The position numbers and the translations under genes were made by a program. From contig NZ_CP071091.1 of assembly GCF_017301635.1 (NCBI RefSeq), positions 7,122,501 through 7,186,500 of the forward strand: a stretch of DNA of 64,000 nucleotides, written 5' to 3'. Below are positions 19,058 to 27,320 of this stretch, in pieces (within the stretch, counting starts at the first letter, position 1; each line of letters starts with the position of its first letter). This stretch comes from Myxococcus landrumus. Its GTDB lineage: Bacteria > Myxococcota > Myxococcia > Myxococcales > Myxococcaceae. Under the pieces are notes generated by a model. It saw only the letters and a list, made by a program, of their open reading frames with translations. It was not told the DNA's origin and made no database searches.

Positions 19058-20104
19058 TTACTTCAAGCTCTTCATGTCGATGACGAAGCGGTACTTCACG
19101 TCGCCGTTGAGGAGGCGGGTGTAGGCCTCGTTCACCTGCTGGATGGGAATCACCTCCACGTCGGACGTCACCTCGTGCTTGCCGCAGAAGTCGAGCATCT
19201 CCTGCGTCTCGCGGACGCCGCCGATGTTGGAGCCGGAGAAGCTGCGGCGCTTGGGGATGAGGGAGAAGGCGGCGACGTCGAGCGGCTTCTCCGGAGCGCC
19301 CACGAGGACCAGGTGGCCGTCGCGGCGCAACAGGCGCAGGTACGCGTTGAGGTCATGCTTCGCGGAGACGGTGTCGATGATGAAGTCGAGCGTGTTCTCG
19401 CGGGCCTTCATCGCCGCCTCGTTGGAGGAGACGACGACTTCGTGGGCGCCCAGGCGCAGGGCGTCCTGCGTCTTCTTGTCCGTGCTGCTGAAGACGGTGA
19501 CGTGCGTGTCGAGGGCCCGCGCGAACTTGACGGCCATGTGGCCCAGGCCGCCCAGGCCGACGACGCCCACGCGCTGGCCGGCGCGCACGTTCCAGTGCTT
19601 CAGCGGAGAGAAGGTGGTGACGCCCGCGCACAAGAGCGGCGCGGCCTTCGCGGGGTCCAGGTTGTCCGGCACGCGCAGGACGAAGTCCTGGTCCACGACG
19701 AGCACGCTGGAGTAGCCGCCGTAGGTGGGCTGCCGGCTGTCCTTCTCGCGGGCGTTGTACGTGTAGACGGCGGTCTGGTCGCAGTACTGCTCGAGGCCGT
19801 CCTTGCAGGAGGGGCAGGTGCGGCAGGAGTCGACCATGCAGCCGACGCCGACCGTGTCGCCCACCTTGAAGCGGCTCACCTGGGCGCCCACGCGCGTCAC
19901 GCGGCCGACGATTTCGTGGCCGGGGACCATGGGGAAGATAGAGCCGCCCCACTCGTTGCGGGCCTGGTGGAGGTCGGAGTGGCAGATGCCGCAGAAGAGG
20001 ACGTCGAGCTGGACGTCGTTGGGGCCGGGCTCGCGGCGCTCGAACTGGAAGGGAGCGAGCGGGGAGCGTGCATCAGGGGCGGCGTAGCCACGGGCGGGAA
20101 CCAT
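19058..20104 (-). CDS. NAD(P)-dependent zinc alcohol dehydrogenase (YahK/CAD type)
   Basis: A 348-residue medium-chain alcohol dehydrogenase. Catalytic zinc site: CGICHSDLHQARNEW and PMVPGHEIVGRV. Structural zinc site: the four-cysteine lobe in VGCMVDSCRTCPSCKDGLEQYC. The Rossmann motif is VGLGGLGHMAVKFARAL. These match the YahK/AdhA aldehyde-reductase subgroup, which prefers NADPH and reduces a broad range of aldehydes. The start at 20104 follows AAGGAG by 9 nt. It is divergent from the LysR regulator at 20213, the likely controller. Confidence 0.93.
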   Translation of the reverse strand: MVPARGYAAPDARSPLAPFQFERREPGPNDVQLDVLFCGICHSDLHQARNEWGGSIFPMVPGHEIVGRVTRVGAQVSRFKVGDTVGVGCMVDSCRTCPSCKDGLEQYCDQTAVYTYNAREKDSRQPTYGGYSSVLVVDQDFVLRVPDNLDPAKAAPLLCAGVTTFSPLKHWNVRAGQRVGVVGLGGLGHMAVKFARALDTHVTVFSSTDKKTQDALRLGAHEVVVSSNEAAMKARENTLDFIIDTVSAKHDLNAYLRLLRRDGHLVLVGAPEKPLDVAAFSLIPKRRSFSGSNIGGVRETQEMLDFCGKHEVTSDVEVIPIQQVNEAYTRLLNGDVKYRFVIDMKSLK

Positions 20105-20212
20105 GAGAAGCAACTCCTTCGAGGATGTGTCAGTGACGGCGCCGAATATGTCGGGCGCGCGGCGTGAGTGGAACGAATGGAATTTGCACGCGCTCTGTAG
20201 GAATACTTCACA

Positions 20213-21184
20213 ATGGCCTTCACGCCCCTCAATGCCCTGAATGCGTTCCTCGTGGTGGCTCGCCGGCGGAGCTTCGCGGCGGCGGCCAAGGAGCTGGGCG
20301 TCTCCACGTCCGCGCTGAGCCAGTCGGTCCGTCAGTTGGAGGCGCGCCTGGGCGTGACGCTGCTGACGCGGACGACGCGCAGCGTGGCGCTCACCGAGCC
20401 GGGGCAGCGGCTGATGGAGGGCGCGGGCCCGGCGGTCGACCAGGCGCTCGCGGCGCTGAAGGTGGCGGCGGTCGAGCCCGGCGAGGTGACGGGCCAGGTG
20501 AAGCTCACCGTGCCCTTCATCTCCCTGGCCCATGTCGTCACGCCGGTGGTCGCGCGCTACCTCGCCCGGTACCCCCGGGTGGAGGTGGAGCTGCGCGTGG
20601 AGGACCACATGGTGGACATCGTCGCGGAGGGGCTGGACGCGGGCATCCGCCTCTCCGAGTCGCTGGAGCGCGACATGGTGCAGGTGCGGTTGTCGGAGGG
20701 CTTCCGCTTCGTGGTGGTGGGCTCGCCCGACTACCTCAAGCGCCGGGGCGTGCCGCAGACGCCGCGGGACTTGCTGAACCACGACTGTCTTTGCATCCGC
20801 TCCAAGACCACCGGGGCGCTCTATCAGTGGGAGCTGGAGCGCGGCGCCAAGAGCTGGCGCGTCCCGGTGCGAGGGCCGCTCGTCACCACCAGCCAGACGG
20901 CGATGATGGAGCTGGCCGAGGCGGGCGCCGGGCTGATGTACACGTTCGAGCCGGACGTGGCCTCGCGCGTGAAGCGGGGCTCGCTGCGCGTGGTGCTGGA
21001 GTCCTATGCCGCGCTCGGGGATGGCTTCTTCCTCTACTTCCCCAGCCGCTCCCGCGTGTCGCCCGCGTTCCGGGCCTTCGTGGACGTGGCGCGGGAGGTG
21101 GCGGCCGAAAGCAAGGCGCTCGCCGCGCAGCCTCGGCCCGGGAGTGGCGCCGGAGGACGCGGCGCGCGTGGCCGCGCAACGTGA
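20213..21184 (+). CDS. LysR family transcriptional regulator
   Basis: A 323-residue regulator. The N-terminal winged helix-turn-helix starts LNALNAFLVVARRRSFAAAAKELGVSTSALSQSVRQLEARLGVTLLTRTTRS, here seen from residue 5 to about 57. The C-terminus is a periplasmic-binding-like effector domain (GEVTGQVKLTVPF, FEPDVASRVKRGSLRVVLESY). It resembles the CrgA/aldehyde-responsive subgroup that often controls a divergent oxidoreductase. Here the divergent partner is the alcohol dehydrogenase at 19058-20104, 108 nt away. Confidence 0.9.
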   Translation: MAFTPLNALNAFLVVARRRSFAAAAKELGVSTSALSQSVRQLEARLGVTLLTRTTRSVALTEPGQRLMEGAGPAVDQALAALKVAAVEPGEVTGQVKLTVPFISLAHVVTPVVARYLARYPRVEVELRVEDHMVDIVAEGLDAGIRLSESLERDMVQVRLSEGFRFVVVGSPDYLKRRGVPQTPRDLLNHDCLCIRSKTTGALYQWELERGAKSWRVPVRGPLVTTSQTAMMELAEAGAGLMYTFEPDVASRVKRGSLRVVLESYAALGDGFFLYFPSRSRVSPAFRAFVDVAREVAAESKALAAQPRPGSGAGGRGARGRAT

Positions 21185-21190
21185 GGCTCC

Positions 21191-23263
21191 TCACGCGCTG
21201 GGGATGTGCCGGGCGCGGGCCCTGACGCGCGCGGCCTCCTCGAAGGAGCCCGCTTCCTCCAGGGCGCTGGCGGCGCGGAAGTAGAGCAGGGCGGCCTCCA
21301 TGTGGCGGAAGGCGGAGGCCTCCGCGTTGGCCGCGGCGACGAAGAAGGGCGCGGCGCGCTCCGGCTCCTTGCCCTCCATCCAGTGCTGCGCGACGACGAC
21401 GGGCGCGGCCTTGCGCTGCTCCAGCGCGCTGGCCAGCCGGCGATGCAGCAGGGGCACCAGCGATGGAGGAATCGTCTCGCGCACCACCTCGAACAGCAGC
21501 TCGTGCGTGAAGTGCTCGCCGCGCAGCACGTGCGCGGCCTCCAGCTCGGCCATGTGCGTGGCGAGCGCCATGGGAGACATCTCCAGCACCTCGCCCGCCA
21601 GCTCCTGCGCGAAGGCCGTCCGCGCGAGCGCCACCAGCCGGGCGACCTGGAGCGCGTGCGGAGACAGCCGCTCCAGCCGCTGCTGAATCAAGTCGCGGCC
21701 GCGGCCGGAGGGGTGGACGTGCTCGGGCCAGCCGCGCTCCAGTCCGCCGTTCTCCAGCAGGTGCCGCAGGGCCTCCATGATGAACAGGGGATTGCCGCCC
21801 GTGTAGCGCACCACGTGGGGCGTCAGCTCCTCCGCGCCCGCGAGCTCCAGGCTCCCCAGCAGCGAGCCCACCGCGGCGCTCTCCAGCGGCTCCACCTCGA
21901 TGACGACGGCGAGCCCCGCGTCCACGAGCCGCTGCACGCACGACGCGGCGAAGGCCGACAGGTCTCCCGTGCGATACGTGTCGATGAAGCGCGGGAAGAC
22001 GCCCTCCATGGGCGCGTCGTGCCGGCGCGACAGCATCAGCAGGGCGAACTCCGCGGTGGCCGCGTCCATGTTCTGCAGGTCGTCCGCGACGATGGCGTCC
22101 AGGCCCGAGCAGAGCTGGTAGACGAGCTGGCAGTGCGCCTCGAGGAAGCGGCTGCGGTCGTGCTCATCCACCATGGGCGGAGGAAGTCCCTCCGGGCCCG
22201 CCATGTCTGGCATCAGCCGCGCCATCTCCCGGCGCACCCAGGGCTCCACCTTGGGGTCCGGGCGCCGCGCCAGGATTTGCCGCAACAAGCGCACGTGCGT
22301 GGCGTAGGCCACGTGGGCCTCGCCGGGTCGTGACTCCAGGATGAGGTACTGGCCTCGCGACGCGGCGAAGTCATGCGCCAGCCGCGTCTTGCCCACCCCG
22401 GGCTCGCCGCTGAGGAAGATGGTCATCCCGGAGGCCCAGGCCTCCTCCATCTTCGCCCACTCGCGCTCGCGGCCCACCAGCACCGGAGGCCGCAGCACGG
22501 ACAAGGGCAGCTTCGCCGCGGGCACTCGCGGCACGGTGGCCGTGGGCGGGCCGCGCTCGATTTCGCGCGCCAGCGCCACCGTCTGCGGCAACGGCTGCGT
22601 GGCCAGCTCCTCGCGCAGGAGGCGGCGACAGCGCTCGAAGGCGTTGAGCGCGGCCATGCGGTCTCCCGCCACGTAGTGCAACCGCATCAGCCGACGCCAC
22701 GCATCCTCCGAATACGGGTCCAGCTCCAGCAGCTTCTCCGCCAGGACCAGTGCGCCCGACAGGTCTCCCGCACGTTCCCTCGCCTCGGATTCCGCGGACG
22801 CGGCGCGGCGACGCAGCTTGTCCAGTCGCTCCCGCGCGTTTTCCAGCCACGCTTGAAACTCTGGGCAATCATCAAATTCCAAGGCGGCGAGCAAAACGCC
22901 ATCCAGCTCCAGGGCACGTGCGTGTCGACCCGCGAGGACATGGGCCTGGAGCTCCGCGGCGTCAATGGAGATGCCTTCGGCGAGGGAGAGGACATCGCCG
23001 CCCTGCACCAATTCCGCGCCCGTGGCCAGACGCAGCCGACGCAAGAGCTGGCGCATGTTGTTGCGCGCGGTGACCTCGCTGGACTCGGCCCATAACAAGC
23101 CGGCCAGGCGGTACTTGGGATGGGGGCCTTCCAATGCCAGCCATGTGAGCACCGCCGCGGTGCGACGCTCCAATGGCAGGGCCACCCCGTCATGCCGCAG
23201 GCGTGCTTCGCCGAGCAGCTCGAGATGAAATACTTGCGACCCTGCCGCGAGCGCCTCTGCCAT
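21191..23263 (-). CDS. AfsR/SARP-like regulator with BTAD and AAA ATPase domains
   Basis: About 690 residues. An N-terminal OmpR-like winged helix (FHLELLGEARLRHDGVALPL, YRLAGLLWAESSEVTARNNM) is followed by a bacterial transcriptional activation domain (SGALVLAEKLLELDPYSEDAWRRL). Then comes a P-loop ATPase with FLSGEPGVGKTRLAH near residue 285 and a TPR-like C-terminus. This is the architecture of AfsR-type pathway regulators. The start is set at ATG 23263, preceded by AGGAGG. The upstream in-frame extension to GTG 23449 has low third-position G+C and overlaps a direct-repeat operator, so it is rejected. It is divergent from the monooxygenase at 23511, a plausible target. Confidence 0.85.
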   Translation of the reverse strand: MAEALAAGSQVFHLELLGEARLRHDGVALPLERRTAAVLTWLALEGPHPKYRLAGLLWAESSEVTARNNMRQLLRRLRLATGAELVQGGDVLSLAEGISIDAAELQAHVLAGRHARALELDGVLLAALEFDDCPEFQAWLENARERLDKLRRRAASAESEARERAGDLSGALVLAEKLLELDPYSEDAWRRLMRLHYVAGDRMAALNAFERCRRLLREELATQPLPQTVALAREIERGPPTATVPRVPAAKLPLSVLRPPVLVGREREWAKMEEAWASGMTIFLSGEPGVGKTRLAHDFAASRGQYLILESRPGEAHVAYATHVRLLRQILARRPDPKVEPWVRREMARLMPDMAGPEGLPPPMVDEHDRSRFLEAHCQLVYQLCSGLDAIVADDLQNMDAATAEFALLMLSRRHDAPMEGVFPRFIDTYRTGDLSAFAASCVQRLVDAGLAVVIEVEPLESAAVGSLLGSLELAGAEELTPHVVRYTGGNPLFIMEALRHLLENGGLERGWPEHVHPSGRGRDLIQQRLERLSPHALQVARLVALARTAFAQELAGEVLEMSPMALATHMAELEAAHVLRGEHFTHELLFEVVRETIPPSLVPLLHRRLASALEQRKAAPVVVAQHWMEGKEPERAAPFFVAAANAEASAFRHMEAALLYFRAASALEEAGSFEEAARVRARARHIPSA

Positions 23264-23510
23264 GGCCTCCTGGGCTCCAGGAATATGGGAGCGTGTCTTG
23301 CGTAACGTAACACGGAGCACCCGCGCACCCTCGCGGGTAGGGATGACCCCAGGCGGGGCCTCGGGTACCGCTTTGTCGTCTTGAATTCCCGGCGCACGGC
23401 AGCTCGCCGTCACGAGCGGACGATGTTGCGAATCTTCTGGAGTGGTCACACCCTGGTCACACCTCGCGCGTTATTGATTGAGCCAGATAAGCTGAACCTC
23501 GGGGGCACTC
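23264..23510. promoter_or_regulatory. divergent promoter region with SARP-type direct repeats (23443-23463)
   Basis: TGGTCACACC occurs twice in direct orientation, at 23443-23452 and 23454-23463, an 11-bp (one helical turn) period. SARP activators bind heptamer direct repeats with 11-bp spacing just upstream of the -10 box. An AT-rich stretch (TTATTGATTG, then GATAAG) follows about 8-25 nt downstream, toward the monooxygenase gene. A second oddity is GTAACGTAAC at about 23302. Confidence 0.55.
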
Positions 23511-25100
23511 ATGGTTTGTGACAAGCTGCAGGCCGACATGGAGGTTGATGTCATCATCAGCGGCTGCGGTCCCGTGGGCGCTCTGACAAGCAATCTGTTG
23601 GGCGGCATGGGAATGCGGACGCTGGTGCTGGAGCAGGACACGGCGCCGCATGGCCAGCCGCGCGCCTTCTCGTGTGATGACGAGGGGCTGCGCATCTATC
23701 AGTCCACGGGGCTGGTGGAGCAGATTCAGAAGGACATGCGGCAGACGCACTTCGCCGAGTATGTGGGCGAGACGGGCCGGCGCTTCGCGGAGGTGCACAC
23801 CAGCGCGACGGACTTCGGCTTCGGGTACACGCCCCTGTGGTTCTTCCACCAGCCGCTGGTGGAGGGGGTGCTGCGCGAGGGCCTGAATCGCTTCCCGCAC
23901 GTGAGGCTCCAGTTGGGGGCGACCGTGGAGGGGGTGATGCAGGACGCCACCGGGGTGATGGTGCGCTACCGGCTGAAGGAGACGGGGGCCACCGTCACGG
24001 TGCGCGGGCGCTACCTGCTGGCGTGTGATGGCGCGCGCAGCTCGGTGCGCAAGGTGATGGGCATCAAGATGTCGGGCCGGGCCTACGGGGAGCCGTGGCT
24101 GGCGGTGTCGGGCATTGTGGAGGGTGGGGCGCCGGAGCTGTGCCGCTTCGTGTGCGACCCGAACCGCCCCGCCTTCGTGGCGACGGGCGCGGCGGGGCAG
24201 TTCCGCTGGGAGTTCATGCTGATGCCCGGCGAGACGCGCGAGGAGATGGAGCGGCCGGAGACCATCAAGCGGCTCCTGTCGCCCTACATCGACCCCGAGC
24301 GTGTGAACGTCCAGCGCGCGCAGGTCTACACGTTCCACTGTCTCAACGCGGCGAAGTGGCGGGACGGCAATGTCTTCCTCCTGGGGGACGCGGCGCACAC
24401 CATGCCTCCCTTCATGGGACAGGGGCTGGTGTCGGGCATGCGCGATGCTTCCAACCTCGCGTGGAAAATCCAGCGCGTGGTGAAGGGGCTGGCGCACGAC
24501 TCGCTGCTGGACACCTACGAGCAGGAGCGGCGGCCCCACGTGGAGGCGGTGCAGAAGCTGTGCGTCAACTTCGGGCACCTCTTCCTCGCGAGAAACCGCT
24601 ACGTGGCCATGGCGCGCGACTGGATGATGCGCACGGTGCAGAAGATTCCGCGGGTGCGCCGCTTCATCCAGGGCTTCGAGTTCAAGCAGCCGCCCGCGCA
24701 CGAGAGCGGGTACTACCTGGGCGGCGGGCCCAAGGACTCCAAGTCCGCGCAGGGCTCCTACTTCATCCAGCCCAAGGTGCGGCTGGCGTCCGGGGAAGAG
24801 GTGCTGCTGGACGAGGCCATGGGCAATGAGTTCGCGGTGTTGTGCCGGGCGGATGCTCCGGCCGCACAGGTGGCCGCGGCGCAGGGGCTGGCGGAGTCGC
24901 TGGGTGGACGGCTGCTCGCGGTCCGCGCGGCGGGCGAGGATGCGGGCCAGGTTCCCGCGGTGGAGGACATCACCGGGAAGCTGGGGGCGTGGTTCTCGCG
25001 GCATGACTCCGATGTGGTGGTGCTGCGGCCGGACCGCTTCGTGTTCGGCGCGGTGAAGGCGGAGCGGCTGCCGGAGCTGCGCGACGCGCTGGGGGTGTGA
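23511..25100 (+). CDS. FAD-dependent aromatic hydroxylase-type monooxygenase
   Basis: A 529-residue class A flavin monooxygenase of the MhpA/PHBH kind. The FAD motif is VIISGCGPVGALTSNLLGGMG (GxGxxG), the second NAD(P)H/FAD motif is LACDGARSSVRKVMG, and the third is VFLLGDAAHTMPPFMGQG. A thioredoxin-like C-terminal domain follows, as in MhpA. Such enzymes hydroxylate phenolic rings, in catabolism or in polyketide tailoring. The start ATG at 23511 is used; ATG 23538 also fits. No ring-cleavage gene is adjacent. The divergent AfsR-like gene suggests secondary-metabolite-type control. Confidence 0.9.
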   Translation: MVCDKLQADMEVDVIISGCGPVGALTSNLLGGMGMRTLVLEQDTAPHGQPRAFSCDDEGLRIYQSTGLVEQIQKDMRQTHFAEYVGETGRRFAEVHTSATDFGFGYTPLWFFHQPLVEGVLREGLNRFPHVRLQLGATVEGVMQDATGVMVRYRLKETGATVTVRGRYLLACDGARSSVRKVMGIKMSGRAYGEPWLAVSGIVEGGAPELCRFVCDPNRPAFVATGAAGQFRWEFMLMPGETREEMERPETIKRLLSPYIDPERVNVQRAQVYTFHCLNAAKWRDGNVFLLGDAAHTMPPFMGQGLVSGMRDASNLAWKIQRVVKGLAHDSLLDTYEQERRPHVEAVQKLCVNFGHLFLARNRYVAMARDWMMRTVQKIPRVRRFIQGFEFKQPPAHESGYYLGGGPKDSKSAQGSYFIQPKVRLASGEEVLLDEAMGNEFAVLCRADAPAAQVAAAQGLAESLGGRLLAVRAAGEDAGQVPAVEDITGKLGAWFSRHDSDVVVLRPDRFVFGAVKAERLPELRDALGV

Positions 25101-25168
25101 CTCCAGGGGCCCGCACCTGGCGGGCTCGTGGAATCCCGAGGGGTGTCCTGGCCCCTGGGTGTGTGACG

Positions 25169-25211
25169 AACTAAAGGCTTAGTTGACGAACAACTAAGGT
25201 CTTAGTAGTTT
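25169..25211 (+). promoter_or_regulatory. blaI-type promoter with two palindromic operators
   Basis: Operator 1 is AACTAAAGGCTTAGTT (25169-25184) and operator 2 is ACTAAGGTCTTAGT (25193-25206), centred 23 bp apart. Both are close relatives of BlaI/MecI boxes. TTGACG (25183-25188) and TAGTTT (25206-25211), spaced 17 nt, form the promoter, so both operators overlap it. Autoregulation of the BlaI-like gene and its M56 partner is expected. Confidence 0.85.
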
Positions 25212-25231
25212 GCTGGCCACAGAGGACACTC

Positions 25232-25630
25232 ATGGCCAGACAACCCGAGCTCGAGGCTCCCCGGCCGCTCACGCCGGTGGAGCTCGAGTTGATGCACATC
25301 GTGTGGAAGCAGGGCGAAGTGAGCGTGGCGGATGTCCTGGCCGCGCTGCCGCCCGAGCGAGAGCTGGCGTACACGTCTGTCTCCACGGTGCTGCGCATCC
25401 TGGAGCAGAAGGGTGTGCTGGTGAGCCGCAAGCAGGGGCGCGGACACCTGTACTCGGCCACGCTGCCACGCGAGACGTACGAGGCGCAGAGCCTGCGCCA
25501 CTTGATGGACACCGTGTTCGACGGGACTCCCTCCGCGCTGGTGGCGCGGCTGGTGGAGGCGGTGCCGCTGGCGCCGGATGAAGTGGAGCAGATCCGCAAG
25601 CTGCTCAAGGGCAAGGCGGGCAAGCCGTGA
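25232..25630 (+). CDS. BlaI/MecI/CopY family repressor
   Basis: A 132-residue winged-helix repressor. It has the family opening LTPVELELMHIVWKQGEVSVADV, then the recognition helix LAYTSVSTVLRILEQKGVL and the wing (SRKQGRGHLYSA). BlaI repressors dimerise on palindromes and are inactivated by proteolysis once an M56 sensor is triggered. AGAGGA lies 8 nt before the ATG at 25232. The next gene starts within its stop codon (GTGA overlap), so the repressor and M56 sensor are translationally coupled. Confidence 0.93.
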   Translation: MARQPELEAPRPLTPVELELMHIVWKQGEVSVADVLAALPPERELAYTSVSTVLRILEQKGVLVSRKQGRGHLYSATLPRETYEAQSLRHLMDTVFDGTPSALVARLVEAVPLAPDEVEQIRKLLKGKAGKP

Positions 25631-27231
25631 GCGGGCTCGCTTCCCTGTATCTGGGCGTGGCGCTGGTGTTGCCCGTGGCGCTGGTGCTCGCGTGGGGCGC
25701 GGTGGCGCTGCTCTCACGGGTGGGCTTCCCGCTCGCGGCGCGGCAGTCCTTGCGCGTGGGGCGCGGGGTGTTGGTGCTGGTGTTCGTGCTGCCGCTGCTG
25801 GTGATGAGCGCGCGGGCGCTCTCTCCCGCGGGGCCACTCTTCCACTTCGAGCGCTCGGTGGCGCGCCGCGCGGAGCAGCTCCCCGTCGCGGTGTGGACGA
25901 AGGGCGAGGGTGTCCCTGCGCCCGCGCCGCGAGGGGCCGCGCCGGTGTCCCCGAGTGTGTGGATGGTGTTGGGGCTGGGCTGGCTCGTGGGCGCGGGGCT
26001 CTTCATCGGGCGGGCGCTGGTGGGTCATGGGCGGCTCCTGCGTCGGCTCGAGGCATTGCCTCGCGTGCGCGGGGTGGGGCGCGTCGCGGTGGTGCTGGGT
26101 GAAGAGGGCACCCCGGCGTTCTCCGCGTGGTTTCCGCGCAGGGGCTCGCGTCCGTCCGCGTGGGTGGTGATTCCTCCCGCGCTGCTCGAGGACTCGGAAG
26201 CCCTTCGGCTCACCGTGTTGCATGAGCTCCAGCATCACCGTCAGCGAGACACGCACCTGGCGTTGGCGCGGCTCGTCTTCACGGGGGCTTTCTTCTGGCA
26301 TCCGGCGGCGCATGGGTTGTCGCGGTGGCTGTCGTCGTTGCAGGAGCTCGCCTGTGACGAGGTGTTGGTTTCGAGCGGTCGGGTGCAAGCCCAGGCCTAT
26401 GCGCGCTGCCTGCTCCAGGCGGCGCTCCGAGTTCCGGGCGCTCCGCCCGTGCCCGCCGGGGCGACCGGCATGTCCCATCCCACGCAGAGGAGAATCCACA
26501 TGTTGTTTCAGCCGTCCCCCCGTCGTGTGCATGCCGTCCCCGCCCTCCTGGGTGCGCTGGCCTTGTTCCTCCTCCCCGTGGCCGTGCTCGCGCAGGGCGT
26601 GACGAAGGGCCGCGCGATGACGCAGGCCGAGGCCCAGGCGCTCGCGCAGAAGAGCCAGCCCCAGGGAGACCTCCCCGTCGTGGTGGACGCGAAGGTGGTG
26701 GAGCACCTCAACCGCCTGGTGGGCACCGACAAGGGGCGCACCTTCATGAAGCGGGCGCTGGCGAACCTGGGGACCCACCGCGCCGCGCTGCTGACGGGGC
26801 TGCGCGCGAAGGGGCTGCCCGAGGGACTGCTGGCGGTGGCGGTGGTGGAGTCCGCGGTGACGAACATGTCGGAGACGGATGGCCGGCCGTCGCTGGCGCC
26901 GGGCATGCGCGGCGCGGGGGTGTGGATGTTCATCCCGGAGACGGCGCGTCGCTACGGGCTGGAGGTGAGCGCGGCGAAGGACGAGCGGCTGGACGTGGAG
27001 CGCGAGACGCAGGCCGCGGCGAGCCTGCTGTCGGAGCTGCACGCGCGCTATGACGACTGGCGCCTGGCGCTCGCGGCCTACAACCAGGGCGAGAAGAAGG
27101 TGGACCTGGCGCTTGTCGAAGGCGGCAGCCGCGACGTGTCGGCGCTCATCGCGGGCGGCCACCTCAACGACTACGTGGCCACGGTGCAGGCGGGGCTGCT
27201 CATCGTCCGCAATCCGCACCTGCTGGACTGA
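25627..27231 (+). CDS. BlaR1-like M56 peptidase fused to lytic transglycosylase (MltD/SLT) domain
   Basis: A 534-residue protein starting at GTG 25627. N-terminal half: transmembrane helices (about 5-25, 45-62, 110-130) and a cytoplasmic-facing zinc protease with HELQHHRQRD at 199-208 and QELACDE at 239-245. A fourth membrane helix lies near 305-322. The C-terminal, periplasmic half is a transglycosylase-like domain: Glu409 in AVVESAVTN, GAGVWMFIPETARRYGLEV, and AAYNQGEKKV. In BlaR1 this position holds a penicillin-binding sensor, so here the sensor appears to be a muramidase fold that could detect peptidoglycan itself. Similar fusions may be annotated in other myxobacteria; function is inference. 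Confidence 0.9.
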   Translation: MSGLASLYLGVALVLPVALVLAWGAVALLSRVGFPLAARQSLRVGRGVLVLVFVLPLLVMSARALSPAGPLFHFERSVARRAEQLPVAVWTKGEGVPAPAPRGAAPVSPSVWMVLGLGWLVGAGLFIGRALVGHGRLLRRLEALPRVRGVGRVAVVLGEEGTPAFSAWFPRRGSRPSAWVVIPPALLEDSEALRLTVLHELQHHRQRDTHLALARLVFTGAFFWHPAAHGLSRWLSSLQELACDEVLVSSGRVQAQAYARCLLQAALRVPGAPPVPAGATGMSHPTQRRIHMLFQPSPRRVHAVPALLGALALFLLPVAVLAQGVTKGRAMTQAEAQALAQKSQPQGDLPVVVDAKVVEHLNRLVGTDKGRTFMKRALANLGTHRAALLTGLRAKGLPEGLLAVAVVESAVTNMSETDGRPSLAPGMRGAGVWMFIPETARRYGLEVSAAKDERLDVERETQAAASLLSELHARYDDWRLALAAYNQGEKKVDLALVEGGSRDVSALIAGGHLNDYVATVQAGLLIVRNPHLLD

Positions 27232-27320
27232 GTCCCGCGCCAGGGTTCGATTCGCCCTCCGGGGCTTGAGAGTCGGGCCCGCCGTGCGACAAGTCGCGCG
27301 TGGCTTCGTATGTCGGGGAC

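Noticed and set aside
27240..27280. GGTTCGATTC resembling a tRNA T-arm
   Set aside because: No acceptor or anticodon stems can be folded around it.
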